Source of the DNA: Paraburkholderia ribeironis
GTDB lineage: Bacteria > Pseudomonadota > Gammaproteobacteria > Burkholderiales > Burkholderiaceae
Reading direction: 5' to 3'
Length of the DNA stretch: 64,000 nt
NCBI RefSeq assembly: GCF_900019265.1
Contig: NZ_CYGX02000012.1
Coordinates: 144,383 to 208,382, forward strand
The notes below the pieces were generated by a model. It ran no database searches and was not told where the DNA came from. It was given only the letters and a program-made list of their open reading frames with translations. The translations under genes were made by a program, and so were the position numbers. Position 1 is the first letter of the stretch, and every line of letters begins with the position of its first letter. Positions 10,284-22,410 of the stretch are shown here, piece after piece.

Positions 10284-10763
10284 TCACAGCAACTGTTCGA
10301 TGTCCTCGGTGATCGCCTCGGGCTTGGTCAACGGCGCATAGCGCTTCACGACGTTGCCTTCGCGGCCGATCAGGAACTTGGTGAAATTCCACTTGATCGC
10401 TTCGAGCCCGAGCAGGCCCGGCGCCTCGCCCGTCAGATAGCGGAACAGCGGATGCGCGTTCGCGCCGTTCACGTCGATCTTGTCGAACATCGGGAAGGTC
10501 ACGCCGTAATTCTTCTCGCAGAAACTGCCGATCTGTGCGGCGTCGCCCGGCTCCTGCTTGCCGAACTGGTTGCACGGAAAACCGAGCACCGCGAGCCCGC
10601 GCGCCGCGTAGGTGTCGTATAGCTTCTGCAGGCCCGCGTATTGCGGCGTGAAGCCGCATTCGCTCGCAGTGTTGACGACCAGCAGAACCTTGCCCTGGTA
10701 CTGCGCGAGGCTCGCCTCTGTGCCGCCGAGCGTGCGCGCCGAAAACGAATAGATCGATGTCAT
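10284..10763 (-). CDS. Glutathione peroxidase (BtuE-like, cysteine type)
   Basis: 159-residue thiol peroxidase of the glutathione peroxidase family that reduces hydrogen peroxide and organic hydroperoxides with thioredoxin or glutathione. The peroxidatic cysteine is Cys36 in VNTASECGFTPQY (selenocysteine in animal enzymes), followed by LGFPCNQFGKQEPG with the resolving-type cysteine and the catalytic Gln, and WNFTKFLIGREG with the catalytic Trp/Asn. The C-terminus is complete. It is a single gene between convergent cls and divergent yheS. Confidence 0.93.
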   Translation of the reverse strand: MTSIYSFSARTLGGTEASLAQYQGKVLLVVNTASECGFTPQYAGLQKLYDTYAARGLAVLGFPCNQFGKQEPGDAAQIGSFCEKNYGVTFPMFDKIDVNGANAHPLFRYLTGEAPGLLGLEAIKWNFTKFLIGREGNVVKRYAPLTKPEAITEDIEQLL

Positions 10764-10898
10764 GTGCTCTCCCCGTGAAAGCCGTCAGTCTATGCCAAAA
10801 GCAGCGCCGCAACAGTCGGCCGAATGGCCAATCCCGGCCGCGCGCCCGGCGCGAGCCGCGGCAGTCTAAAATAGCGGTTTTCTCCAGCCAGCCCCTTC

Positions 10899-12881
<1,983 letters not shown>

Positions 12882-12927
12882 CGGCGCGCTGTTTCCGGTG
12901 CGCGCCGGCAACCACGGGAGCTTGGCT

Positions 12928-14040
12928 TTGTCATCCGCGACATCATCATCCGGGTCATTGACTGGATCGGCGCAGCCCGCGCTGCAAGGGCTGCGGGTAC
13001 TCGACCTGACGCGCCTCCTGCCCGGCCCGATGGCCGCGCTGCGGCTGGCCGAGCTGGGCGCCGACGTGCTGAAAATCGAGGCCCCCGGCGCGGGCGACCC
13101 CACCCGCACGATGATGCAATCCTCGGCCGACCGCGTGGCCGGACGACCCGGCGCGTTCTACCGGCTGGTCAATCGCGGCAAGCGCGAAACGCGGCTCGAC
13201 CTCAAGTCCGCGGCGGGATGCAACGTGTTGCGTGCGCTCGCCGCGGAAGCGGATGTGCTGATCGAAAGTTTCCGGCCAGGCGTGATGGAGCGGCTTGGCA
13301 TCGGCTACGACACGCTGCGCGCGGTCAATCCGCGGCTCGTCTATTGCGCGATCAGCGGGTACGGGGCAAGCGGTCCCTTCGTCGATCATGCGGGCCACGA
13401 TCTGAATTACATCGGCTATGCCGGCGTGCTCGATCAACTGGCGAGCCGCGACGGCACCCCGATCCTGCCGAATTTTCAGATCGCCGACCTGCTCGGCGGC
13501 GCATTGAGCGCGGTCACGCAGATTCTCGCCGCGTTATGGCACGTGTCGCGCGGCGGCGAAGGCCGCTTCGTCGACGTCTCGATGACCCATGTCACGTATG
13601 CGCACAACGTCGTCGCGCAAGTCGCCCTCGCCAACGAGGGCGCCGCGCCGGCCGCCGGCGCCGGTCTGCTGAATGGCGGCGTGCCCTGCTACAACCTGTA
13701 CCGCACGCTCGATGGCCGCTGGCTTGCGGTCGGCGCGCTCGAGCTGAAGTTCTGGGAAACGCTGTGCATGGCGCTCGACCGGCCAGAATGGGCGACGCGC
13801 CACTGGAGCCTCGGCCAGGCGATCGGCGGCCCGGATGCGGTTGCGCTCACGCTCGAACTGGCCGACGTGATCGGCGCGCGAGCGCTGGAAGATTGGGTTG
13901 TGCTGCTGGAGCCACTCGACTGTTGTGTGTCGCCGGTGCTGACAGCGGCGCAAGCCGCGCAGCATCCGCTGTTCAATCCACAAGCCTACGCGACAGCAAG
14001 CACAAGCGAACCGGACGACGACGGGAGCCCGGCCGGCTGA
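12928..14040 (+). CDS. CaiB/BaiF (AMACR-family) CoA-transferase or racemase
   Basis: Family III CoA-transferase/alpha-methylacyl-CoA racemase protein. LQGLRVLDLTRLLPGPMAA near the N-terminus and ELGADVLKIEAPGAGDP are family hallmarks. The pair GHDLNYIGYAGVL and IADLLGGAL supplies the His and Asp that serve as the racemase base pair in AMACR, so a racemase of branched-chain acyl-CoA is at least as likely as a CoA-transferase. I choose a TTG start (370 residues) because gggag lies 6 nt upstream; a GTG 30 nt further upstream is the alternative. It begins 46 nt after yheS on the same strand. Confidence 0.82.
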   Translation: MSSATSSSGSLTGSAQPALQGLRVLDLTRLLPGPMAALRLAELGADVLKIEAPGAGDPTRTMMQSSADRVAGRPGAFYRLVNRGKRETRLDLKSAAGCNVLRALAAEADVLIESFRPGVMERLGIGYDTLRAVNPRLVYCAISGYGASGPFVDHAGHDLNYIGYAGVLDQLASRDGTPILPNFQIADLLGGALSAVTQILAALWHVSRGGEGRFVDVSMTHVTYAHNVVAQVALANEGAAPAAGAGLLNGGVPCYNLYRTLDGRWLAVGALELKFWETLCMALDRPEWATRHWSLGQAIGGPDAVALTLELADVIGARALEDWVVLLEPLDCCVSPVLTAAQAAQHPLFNPQAYATASTSEPDDDGSPAG

Positions 14041-14050
14041 AGTGCGGCGC

Positions 14051-14329
14051 TCAGCGCCGCGCCGCGGTCTGCCGCGGCAGGGTCTGGCGCGGCGTCTTTT
14101 CGTCGTCGTAAAGCAGGTGCTTACGGCCTTCTACGTGCCGGTTGATCGTGGCGCGCACGTCGGCGGCGGTGGCATCTTCGGCCACTACCCCTCGCGATAT
14201 CTGTCCCGCCGTATCGATCCATTCGACGATCCGGCAGGCGCCGCCCCACGGCTGGCGAATCGGTGCGGACACACGACAGCCGCGCACCTGTATCGGCCGC
14301 TCGGCTACGGTTTCATGTGACTGTTTCAA
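14051..14329 (-). CDS. Small conserved hypothetical protein
   Basis: 92-residue protein with no motif I can assign with certainty; it may belong to a Burkholderia-specific DUF (DUF2866 is my recollection, unverified). The middle (residues 14-70) is well-formed: VRGCRVSAPIRQPWGGACRIVEWIDT reads like a small beta-rich domain, and the tail is basic. The start codon is TTG with AAGGA seven bases upstream on the minus strand. It converges with the CoA-transferase, ending 10 nt from its stop. Confidence 0.6.
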   Translation of the reverse strand: MKQSHETVAERPIQVRGCRVSAPIRQPWGGACRIVEWIDTAGQISRGVVAEDATAADVRATINRHVEGRKHLLYDDEKTPRQTLPRQTAARR

Positions 14330-14471
14330 GGCGCGATCCTTTTTCGAGCATCAGAAGGGATGCATATCCCCGCAGCTTAGAAAAAAGAAATGCCAGCCAG
14401 GTTACAGCCAATATGGAGATATTTACCGCGCATTACCAGGCGCAAGCGCCCACGGACGACGCAGCCCCCGT

Positions 14472-15848
<1,377 letters not shown>

Positions 15849-16106
15849 GCGTGATTGCCTGGGTTACTGTTTTAGGGATTGTGGAGTGTGATGAGCGGGT
15901 TGGGCCACCCGGCAGTGTCGACCGCGCGGGGGACGGCGCGAACGAGTGGGAATGCGGCGGGAAAGCGGTGGAAATGCAGCAAGCAGCCAGCAGCCATTAG
16001 CGAGGGCAACGGGCACGGCAACAGCCCGCACCGAACCCGCACAGAGCCGCACCGCGATCCATCGCACCTGGAGGCCCAACGCGCTCGCAGCGGACCGCGA
16101 CGCGCG

Positions 16107-17177
16107 TTACTCCGCACGCACTGGCACGCGCGCCGCGACCGCACACATCAGCTCGTAGCCGATCGTGCCGCACGCCTGGGCGACGTCGTCGATCGGCAGC
16201 GCGGTGCCCCACAACTCGACGCGCGAGCCGACGTTGGCGCTCGGCACCGGTGTGAGGTCGACCGTGATCATGTCCATCGACACCCGTCCGACGATCCGCG
16301 TGCGCACTCCGTCGACGATCACCGGCGTGCCTGCCGGCGCGACCCGCGGATACCCGTCCGCATAGCCGCATGCCACCACGCCGATGCGCATCGAGCCGCG
16401 CGCCTTGAACGCCGATCCGTAGCCGACGGTGTTGCCCTCGCTGAGCGTCTGCACGGCGATCAGTTCGGAGGTGAGCGTCATCGCCGGCTGCAGCCCGGTG
16501 CCATCGATTGCGGCCGTCACGCCCGACGGCGACGCGCCGTACAGGATGATGCCCGGGCGCACCCAGTCGAAATGCGCTTCCGGATGCCACAGCGTAGCCG
16601 CCGAATTGGCAAGGCTGCGCGCGCCGGCGATGCCTTGCGCACCGCGCTCGAATGCTTCCATCTGATAGGCGATGCCGCGATCGCCGTCGGCATCGGAGAA
16701 ATGGGTCATCAAAGTGATCTGCCCGACGCCCTGGCAGGCGCGCGCCCTCTCCCACGCGGCGCGGAATTTTTCCACCGGGTAGCCGAGCCGGTTCATGCCG
16801 GTGTTCATCTTCAACTGGATGTTGACGGGTTTGGACAGGCGCGCCATTTCGAGCATGCGCAACTGCTCGTCCGAATGCAGCGCGGTGGTCAGGCTGTAAC
16901 GGTCGATGACGTCAATGTCGGTGGGCCGGAAGAACCCTTCCAGCAGAAGAATCGGCCCGGCCCAACCCAATTCACGCAACTTCACGGCTTCTTCGAGGTC
17001 CAGCAATCCAAAGCCGTCGGTCGCGCGCAATCCTGGAAATACACGCGCGAGGCCATGCCCGTAGGCGTTCGCCTTGACGACGGCCCAGATTTTCGATTTA
17101 GGGGCGTAGCGCCGCGCAACGGCAAGGTTATTGGCAAGTGCGGAGGTATGAATCGTGGCTAGGAGGGGGCGCGGCAT
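16107..17177 (-). CDS. alr: Alanine racemase
   Basis: PLP enzyme interconverting L- and D-alanine for peptidoglycan synthesis. 356 residues, the usual proteobacterial size. The PLP lysine is Lys35 in [11 protein letters not shown]; the second catalytic residue, Tyr, lies in [12 protein letters not shown] at about residue 254. The C-terminal beta domain includes [13 protein letters not shown] and [14 protein letters not shown]. It is divergently oriented from lplT with about 218 nt between the starts. Confidence 0.95.
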   Translation of the reverse strand: MPRPLLATIHTSALANNLAVARRYAPKSKIWAVVKANAYGHGLARVFPGLRATDGFGLLDLEEAVKLRELGWAGPILLLEGFFRPTDIDVIDRYSLTTALHSDEQLRMLEMARLSKPVNIQLKMNTGMNRLGYPVEKFRAAWERARACQGVGQITLMTHFSDADGDRGIAYQMEAFERGAQGIAGARSLANSAATLWHPEAHFDWVRPGIILYGASPSGVTAAIDGTGLQPAMTLTSELIAVQTLSEGNTVGYGSAFKARGSMRIGVVACGYADGYPRVAPAGTPVIVDGVRTRIVGRVSMDMITVDLTPVPSANVGSRVELWGTALPIDDVAQACGTIGYELMCAVAARVPVRAE

Positions 17178-17395
17178 GGGATGTTTTCGTAAAGACGCTT
17201 GCGAATCAGCAGCTTACAGGGCGTTTTCAGTGCTCGGCAGCCCGCTGGGCGGTGCGATCAAGGATTGTGCTAGTCCGGATACAGCTATTTTCATGATATA
17301 AAGCCGTGCGCACAACCCATTTCGAACGGCATAAGCCCGGACGCATAACAAACGGCCGGGGCGGACAGACCGCGGCGAGGACAGCATCGCATCAG

Positions 17396-18703
17396 ATGAA
17401 AAAAGGTTTTTACACGATCATGGCCGCGCAGTTTTTTTCGTCGCTGGCCGACAATGCGCTTCTGATCGCTGCAATCGCACTGCTGAAAGATCTTCACGCT
17501 CCGAACTGGATGACACCGCTGCTCAAGCTGTTTTTTGTGCTGTCGTACGTCGTCCTTGCCGCCTTCGTGGGCGCTTTCGCCGACTCCCGTCCGAAAGGAC
17601 GCGTGATGTTCGTCACCAACACCATCAAGGTGGTTGGCTGCATCACGATGCTGGTCGGCGCGCATCCGCTCATTGCGTACGGCATCGTGGGCTTCGGCGC
17701 GGCGGCCTACTCGCCCGCCAAATACGGCATTCTCACCGAGCTGCTGCCGCCTGACCGGCTGGTCGCCGCGAACGGCTGGATCGAAGGCACCACGGTCGGC
17801 TCGATCATTCTCGGCACGGTACTCGGCGGCGCGTTGATCAGTCCGCACATCGCGGCGCCGATCCTCAGGGCACACGTCCCCACCGTCAATACGCCCGCGG
17901 AAGCTGCGATGCTGGTGATCATGGGCATCTACATCATCGCCGCGCTGTTCAATCTGCGCATTCCCGACACCGGCGCGCGCTACCCGAAACAGGAGCGCGG
18001 CCCGATCAGGCTCGTCACCGATTTCGCCGACTGTTTCCTCGTGCTGTGGCGCGACAAGCTCGGCCAGATATCGCTCGCGGTCACCACGCTGTTCTGGGGC
18101 GCCGGTGCGACGCTGCAATTCATCGTGCTGAAGTGGGCCGAGGTGTCGCTGGGCATGTCGCTCTCCGAGGCAGCCATCCTGCAGGCCGTGGTAGCCGTCG
18201 GCGTGGCGGCCGGCGCGATCTTTGCGGCTTCGCGCGTACCGCTGAAGAAGTCGCTGTCGGTGCTGCCGGTCGGCATCATGATGGGCATCTCCGTGATGCT
18301 GATGGCGTTCTACACGCGCGACCTGTTCCCCACACATTGGGGTCTGTATTTCGGCCGCATGCATGTGCCGGGCTACCTGATCTTCGCGTATGTTTTCCTG
18401 ATGGTGGTCGGCGGCCTGTCGGGCTTTTTCGTCGTGCCGATGAATGCGCTACTCCAGCATCGCGGTCACGTGTTGCTGTCGGCAGGCCACTCGATCGCGG
18501 TGCAGAACTTCAACGAGAACCTGTCGGTGCTCGTGATGCTGTGCCTGTACGCGGTGCTGGTGTGGCTCGACGTGCCGGTCAACGTGGTGATCGTGCTGTT
18601 CGGCACCTTCGTGTGCGTGATGATGTGGTTCGTGATGCGGCGCCATCAGGCGAACCAGCGCGCGTTCGACTCTGTCGCGCTGATCGGCGAAGCCAAGCAC
18701 TGA
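17396..18703 (+). CDS. lplT: Lysophospholipid transporter LplT
   Basis: Inner-membrane MFS-type flippase that imports lysophospholipids for re-acylation. 435 residues with roughly twelve hydrophobic segments. The N-terminus MKKGFYTIMAAQFFSSLADNA is characteristic of LplT; the ATG there is preferred to in-frame codons upstream that encode a polar, unconserved stretch. E. coli lplT is paired with the acyltransferase gene aas; no aas is present here, so the acyltransferase must be elsewhere. thiD follows 91 nt downstream. Confidence 0.92.
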   Translation: MKKGFYTIMAAQFFSSLADNALLIAAIALLKDLHAPNWMTPLLKLFFVLSYVVLAAFVGAFADSRPKGRVMFVTNTIKVVGCITMLVGAHPLIAYGIVGFGAAAYSPAKYGILTELLPPDRLVAANGWIEGTTVGSIILGTVLGGALISPHIAAPILRAHVPTVNTPAEAAMLVIMGIYIIAALFNLRIPDTGARYPKQERGPIRLVTDFADCFLVLWRDKLGQISLAVTTLFWGAGATLQFIVLKWAEVSLGMSLSEAAILQAVVAVGVAAGAIFAASRVPLKKSLSVLPVGIMMGISVMLMAFYTRDLFPTHWGLYFGRMHVPGYLIFAYVFLMVVGGLSGFFVVPMNALLQHRGHVLLSAGHSIAVQNFNENLSVLVMLCLYAVLVWLDVPVNVVIVLFGTFVCVMMWFVMRRHQANQRAFDSVALIGEAKH

Positions 18704-18711
18704 CCAGCGGC

Positions 18712-18772
18712 GGCCCGTTTGTGGCCCGTTTATGGCCCGCTAATGACCCGCTTGCGAACCGCGTGCGCACGC
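18712..18772. repeat. Imperfect 11-bp repeats between lplT and thiD
   Basis: Four degenerate copies of a ggcccgNttNtg-type unit (gcggcccgtttgtggcccgtt and onward) occupy most of the gap. No stem-loop with a T run is visible, and no function is suggested. Confidence 0.4.
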
Positions 18773-18794
18773 CTTCCTCCTTGCTCGCTTGACC

Positions 18795-19601
18795 ATGACC
18801 CAACCGATTCCCAACGTGCTGACGATCGCCGGTTCAGATTCCGGCGGCGGCGCCGGCATTCAGGCTGATCTGAAGGCTTTCTCCGCGCTCGGCGCGTATG
18901 GCGCGAGCGTGATCACCGCGCTCACCGCGCAGAACACGCGTGGCGTCACCGCGATTCACGCGCCGGACGCAGGCTTCATCACCGCGCAACTCGATGCGGT
19001 GTTCGACGATATCCGCATCGACGCCGTGAAGATCGGCATGCTGGCGAATGCGCCGATCGCCCGCGCGGTCGCCGACGCGCTGCGCCGGCACAAGCCGAAG
19101 CACATCGTGCTCGACACGGTGATGATCTCGAAGAGTAACCATGCGTTGCTGCTGCCGGATGCGGTCGCGGCGATGCGTGACGAACTGCTGCCGCTCGCCG
19201 AGCTGCTGACGCCCAATCTGCCGGAAGCGGCTGCGCTGCTCGGCGAGCAGCCCGCCACCGACGAAGCCGGCATGGTCGAACAGGGCGAAGCGCTGCGCGC
19301 GCTGGGTGCACGCGCGGTGCTGATGAAGGGTGGCCATCTGAGCGCGGCGGATAGCCCTGACTGGCTGGTGCAGGACAGCGGCACGCTGCGTCTGGGCGGT
19401 CCGCGCGTGCCGGTGAAGAACACGCATGGGACGGGCTGCACGCTGTCGTCGGCGATTGCGGCGCTGATTCCGCAACGCGGCGATCTGGCGAGCGCCGTGT
19501 CCGACGCGAAGCTTTATCTGACCGGCGCGCTGCAGGCGAGCGATCGGCTGGACGTCGGCAGCGGCGTGGGGCCGGTGCATCATTTCTATCGGTGGTGGTG
19601 A
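18795..19601 (+). CDS. thiD: Hydroxymethylpyrimidine/phosphomethylpyrimidine kinase
   Basis: Ribokinase-fold enzyme that phosphorylates HMP and HMP-phosphate in thiamine synthesis. 268 residues. N-terminal NVLTIAGSDSGGGAGIQADL binds the pyrimidine; GTGCTLSSAIAALIP near the C-terminus holds the catalytic Cys/anion hole; KGGH is part of the ATP site. The ATG is chosen; a TTG two codons upstream is also possible. I see no TPP riboswitch-like structure in the short upstream region and no other thi gene nearby. Confidence 0.94.
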   Translation: MTQPIPNVLTIAGSDSGGGAGIQADLKAFSALGAYGASVITALTAQNTRGVTAIHAPDAGFITAQLDAVFDDIRIDAVKIGMLANAPIARAVADALRRHKPKHIVLDTVMISKSNHALLLPDAVAAMRDELLPLAELLTPNLPEAAALLGEQPATDEAGMVEQGEALRALGARAVLMKGGHLSAADSPDWLVQDSGTLRLGGPRVPVKNTHGTGCTLSSAIAALIPQRGDLASAVSDAKLYLTGALQASDRLDVGSGVGPVHHFYRWW

Positions 19602-19701
19602 CAGCGTGAACCGTGGCGGGCATCGCCGCTGAGCGGTTGCGTCGCGCGCTCGTGCCTCGCTGGTGCGTGTGCCCGCACAACTGCCTGTGCCCGCCGCTGC
19701 G

Positions 19702-20727
19702 CTACTGTCGTGCGTAGCTGCGCGCCTGCGCGCGCCACTCGTCCGGCACGATGAAGCCGCGCGAGCGTTCGATCGAATCGCCCGCGCCGTCTTCGCCAAA
19801 AGCGGCGACCAGCGTCGGGCCATGATGAGAGGTCTGCGCGGCGAGCGTTTGCGCATCGACGTAAGGCGCTCCCGCAGCCTCGGCCTCGCTCTCGCCCTCG
19901 TGCAAAAGCTTCTCACTGTCCCGCACAGCGCGCGCCGGCGCGAGCCATTCCAGCCGCGGCAGCGGCCGCCACTTGTGCGCATGCGACGCCGCAAACGCCG
20001 GCCACTCGCTGCGTGTGACCCACCAGCCGCGGCCATGCGCCGGATCGAGTTCGACGGGGTCCGGCGAGGTCTCGCCATACCGGTAAAACAGCCAGCCTTT
20101 GATGAACATTTGCGGCGTCCACGGCCCCACATGGCCGACCGACGCGAACTCTTCGCGCGCGCTCAACGGCAACTGGTGGTTCAGCAGATGCGCGAGCTTG
20201 AGATCGAAGCGGTCTTTCAGATTCGGGCCGACGTAGTCGGCCAGTTGCCCCCGCCCTTCGCCGGCGTGCAGATAGCACTTCACCGCCAACTCCCAATGCA
20301 GCCGTTCGCCCCGCTGCGTCTGCACGAGAAAATCGCATTCGCCGAGCGTGACGCCCGCACGCCGCACCGGCACACCCGCCGCGACCAGCCGCGCCGCCGG
20401 TCCATGTTGCAGGAACCAACCGAGTAGCCGCTCGGCGTATCGACCGAGGCGCGTGACGCGCGTCGCCGCGAGGTCGCGGTGAAGCGGAGCCGGCGCAGTG
20501 TCGAGCAGGCGCAGCCAGGCGACGGTAGCCTCAAGTTCCGCTGGCGTGTCGAAAGGGTTCGCGAGCGCGCCCACCGGAGGTTGCGGGCGCAACAGGTCGG
20601 CGCTCAACAGCAGCCATGCGAGATCGCGCACGGCCGCATCGCGCAATGTGTCGAGCAGCGTGTCGAGGAGCGCGGCACGGGTGCCGGGCGCGGCGACGAC
20701 GCGCGCCGCCGGTCCATCGGCGGCCAT
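19702..20727 (-). CDS. DUF1853 family protein
   Basis: 341-residue protein of unknown function that I recognise as DUF1853. Visible landmarks: VRDLAWLLLSADLL, RLGRYAERLLGWFL, and LGECDFLVQTQRGERLHWELAVKCYL, where the spaced acidic residues and the E-x-K pattern resemble a PD-(D/E)XK nuclease core. That nuclease reading is inference. The ATG at residue MAADGPAARVV overlaps the stop of the UDG gene by one base (TAATG), so translation is probably coupled. It is the last gene of the tsaB-rimI-udg-DUF1853 operon. Confidence 0.8.
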   Translation of the reverse strand: MAADGPAARVVAAPGTRAALLDTLLDTLRDAAVRDLAWLLLSADLLRPQPPVGALANPFDTPAELEATVAWLRLLDTAPAPLHRDLAATRVTRLGRYAERLLGWFLQHGPAARLVAAGVPVRRAGVTLGECDFLVQTQRGERLHWELAVKCYLHAGEGRGQLADYVGPNLKDRFDLKLAHLLNHQLPLSAREEFASVGHVGPWTPQMFIKGWLFYRYGETSPDPVELDPAHGRGWWVTRSEWPAFAASHAHKWRPLPRLEWLAPARAVRDSEKLLHEGESEAEAAGAPYVDAQTLAAQTSHHGPTLVAAFGEDGAGDSIERSRGFIVPDEWRAQARSYARQ

Positions 20728-21929
20728 TACTGCGCCGCGTTCGACTCGCCGCCGCCCGCCGCGCGCCACGTGTCGCGTGCGAGGCACAGGTCGGCCCAGG
20801 CCTTCGCCTTGTCGGGCAAGCTGCGCAGCAGATACGCCGGGTGATAGGTGACGATCACCGGGACGCCCTCGTATTCGTGTACGCGGCCGCGCAGTGACGA
20901 AATGCTCGCGTCGGTCTTCAGCAGACTTTGCGCGGCGAAGCGGCCGAGCGCGACGATCAGTTTCGGCTTGACCAGCGATACCTGGCGTTGCAGATACGGC
21001 TCACAACGCGCGACCTCATCGGGTTCGGGGTTGCGGTTGCCAGGCGGACGGCACTTGATCACGTTCGCGATATAGACGTTGCTGTCGCGCGCGAGCATCA
21101 GCGAACGCAGCATGTTGTCGAGCAGCTTGCCGGCCTGGCCGACGAATGGCTCACCGAGACGATCTTCGTTCTCGCCGGGCGCTTCGCCGATCAGCATCCA
21201 GTCGGCGCCGCGATCGCCGACGCCGAACACGGTGTTGGTGCGCTTCTCGCACAGGCGGCACAGCTGGCAGCCGGCGACCCGCTCGCTCAAGGCATCCCAG
21301 TCGAGCGTATTGATGGCCGGCAGCGCGGCGGATTCACGGCGGGCGTCGGCGGGTGCATGCGCGGGCAGGTCGTCGAACCACGCGAAATCGTCATCGGGCG
21401 GTGTGTCGACTAGTGATGGCTCAGGTGCTCGCGACTGCTGTGAGGCTGGACGCTGGGGCTGGGGCTGCGGCTGGGGCTGCGACTGTGGCCGCGACTCCGG
21501 CTGCTGCTGCCGCGTGTCGAATCGCTCGCGTGCGCCCGCCGACGGCGCCGCTCCTTGCTCCCGAATCGGCGCACCGCGTTCACTCTGCGTCGGCGCGGGA
21601 TCGGCCTGCCGTTGCTCACCTGCTTGCAGTGCGCCTGCGCGCATCTCGCGCCGCGGCGCGCCCTGCGCAAGCCCTCCCGACTCGGCCCCTGCCGGCGCGG
21701 TCCCTGCCGACGCTGTCCCTGCCGACGCGGCCCCGGCCGGCATAGCCCCGGCCGCCGTAGCCCCGGCCGCCGCCCCGCCCGCCTCGTCACGACGCGCGTG
21801 CTGGCCGGCCAGCGCGGCAGCGCCCTGCCCGACGTCAGCTTCATCGACAGGCTGAGGCGCCGCCATCCCGCGACGCACCCACAGCGGCGAGAGTCCGAAC
21901 TCCGCCAATACCGATTCATGCAGCGCCAT
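20727..21929 (-). CDS. Family 4 uracil-DNA glycosylase with long low-complexity N-terminus
   Basis: Iron-sulfur uracil-DNA glycosylase that excises uracil from DNA. The catalytic part is the C-terminal ~200 residues: CQLCRLCEKRTNTVFG with cluster cysteines, IGEAPGENEDRLGEPFVGQAG (uracil pocket; family 4 GEAPG motif), IANVIKCRPPGNRNP with a further cluster cysteine, and VIVTYHPAYLLR (catalytic-loop His). Before this lie ~190 residues of Ala/Gly/Pro/Gln-rich sequence, including AGTASAGTAPAG and QPQPQPQPQ repeats, which most family members lack. The ATG (MALHESVLAEFG) has GGAGG nearby and overlaps the end of rimI by 14 nt. Confidence 0.9.
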   Translation of the reverse strand: MALHESVLAEFGLSPLWVRRGMAAPQPVDEADVGQGAAALAGQHARRDEAGGAAAGATAAGAMPAGAASAGTASAGTAPAGAESGGLAQGAPRREMRAGALQAGEQRQADPAPTQSERGAPIREQGAAPSAGARERFDTRQQQPESRPQSQPQPQPQPQRPASQQSRAPEPSLVDTPPDDDFAWFDDLPAHAPADARRESAALPAINTLDWDALSERVAGCQLCRLCEKRTNTVFGVGDRGADWMLIGEAPGENEDRLGEPFVGQAGKLLDNMLRSLMLARDSNVYIANVIKCRPPGNRNPEPDEVARCEPYLQRQVSLVKPKLIVALGRFAAQSLLKTDASISSLRGRVHEYEGVPVIVTYHPAYLLRSLPDKAKAWADLCLARDTWRAAGGGESNAAQ

Positions 21930-22410
21930 CTGTGCCCTCCGTGGCAAACGAAAGACGCATCACGACGGCGTCCTCCCGGCTGCGATGCCGCGCCGGATAA
22001 TAATTCTTGCGCCGGCCGATCGACGCAAAACCAAAGCGTTCGTACAGCCGGATCGCGCGATGATTGGACGGCCGCACTTCGAGCAGCAGGCCGTCGAGTT
22101 TTTCGGCGCGCGTAATGCGCACCGCCTCGCGCAACAGCGCGAGCCCGGCGCCTGCACCTTGCGCGCTCGGCGCCACGCACAGGTTGAGCAGATGCATTTC
22201 ATCGACGACCGGCATCAGCACGCAATAACCTATCAGCGCGCCGGTGACGTGCCGCAGACAGACGCCGAAATAGCCGTTGCGCAGCGAGTCGCCGAAATTG
22301 CCCCGGCTCCACGGAAACTCATAAGCGAGCTTTTCGATCGCGGCGACCTCGTCCAGATCGCCTTCCGTCATCGGCGACATGTAGCGGTCCGCCAGCAGCA
22401 CGCCGCTCAT
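21916..22410 (-). CDS. rimI: Ribosomal protein S18 alanine N-acetyltransferase
   Basis: GNAT-fold acetyltransferase, 164 residues. Acetyl-CoA-binding loop VAPSAQGAGAGLALLR (Q/RxxGxG/A form) and the C-terminal NHRAIRLYERFGFASIGRRKNYY are typical of RimI. Its start codon overlaps the stop of tsaB by four bases (ATGA). The tsaB-rimI pairing is common in proteobacteria and supports this name over other GNAT enzymes. Confidence 0.9.
   Translation of the reverse strand: MSGVLLADRYMSPMTEGDLDEVAAIEKLAYEFPWSRGNFGDSLRNGYFGVCLRHVTGALIGYCVLMPVVDEMHLLNLCVAPSAQGAGAGLALLREAVRITRAEKLDGLLLEVRPSNHRAIRLYERFGFASIGRRKNYYPARHRSREDAVVMRLSFATEGTDGAA

Noticed and set aside
18704..18794. TPP riboswitch upstream of thiD
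   Set aside because: The 91-bp gap is repeat-like and shows no THI-box elements.
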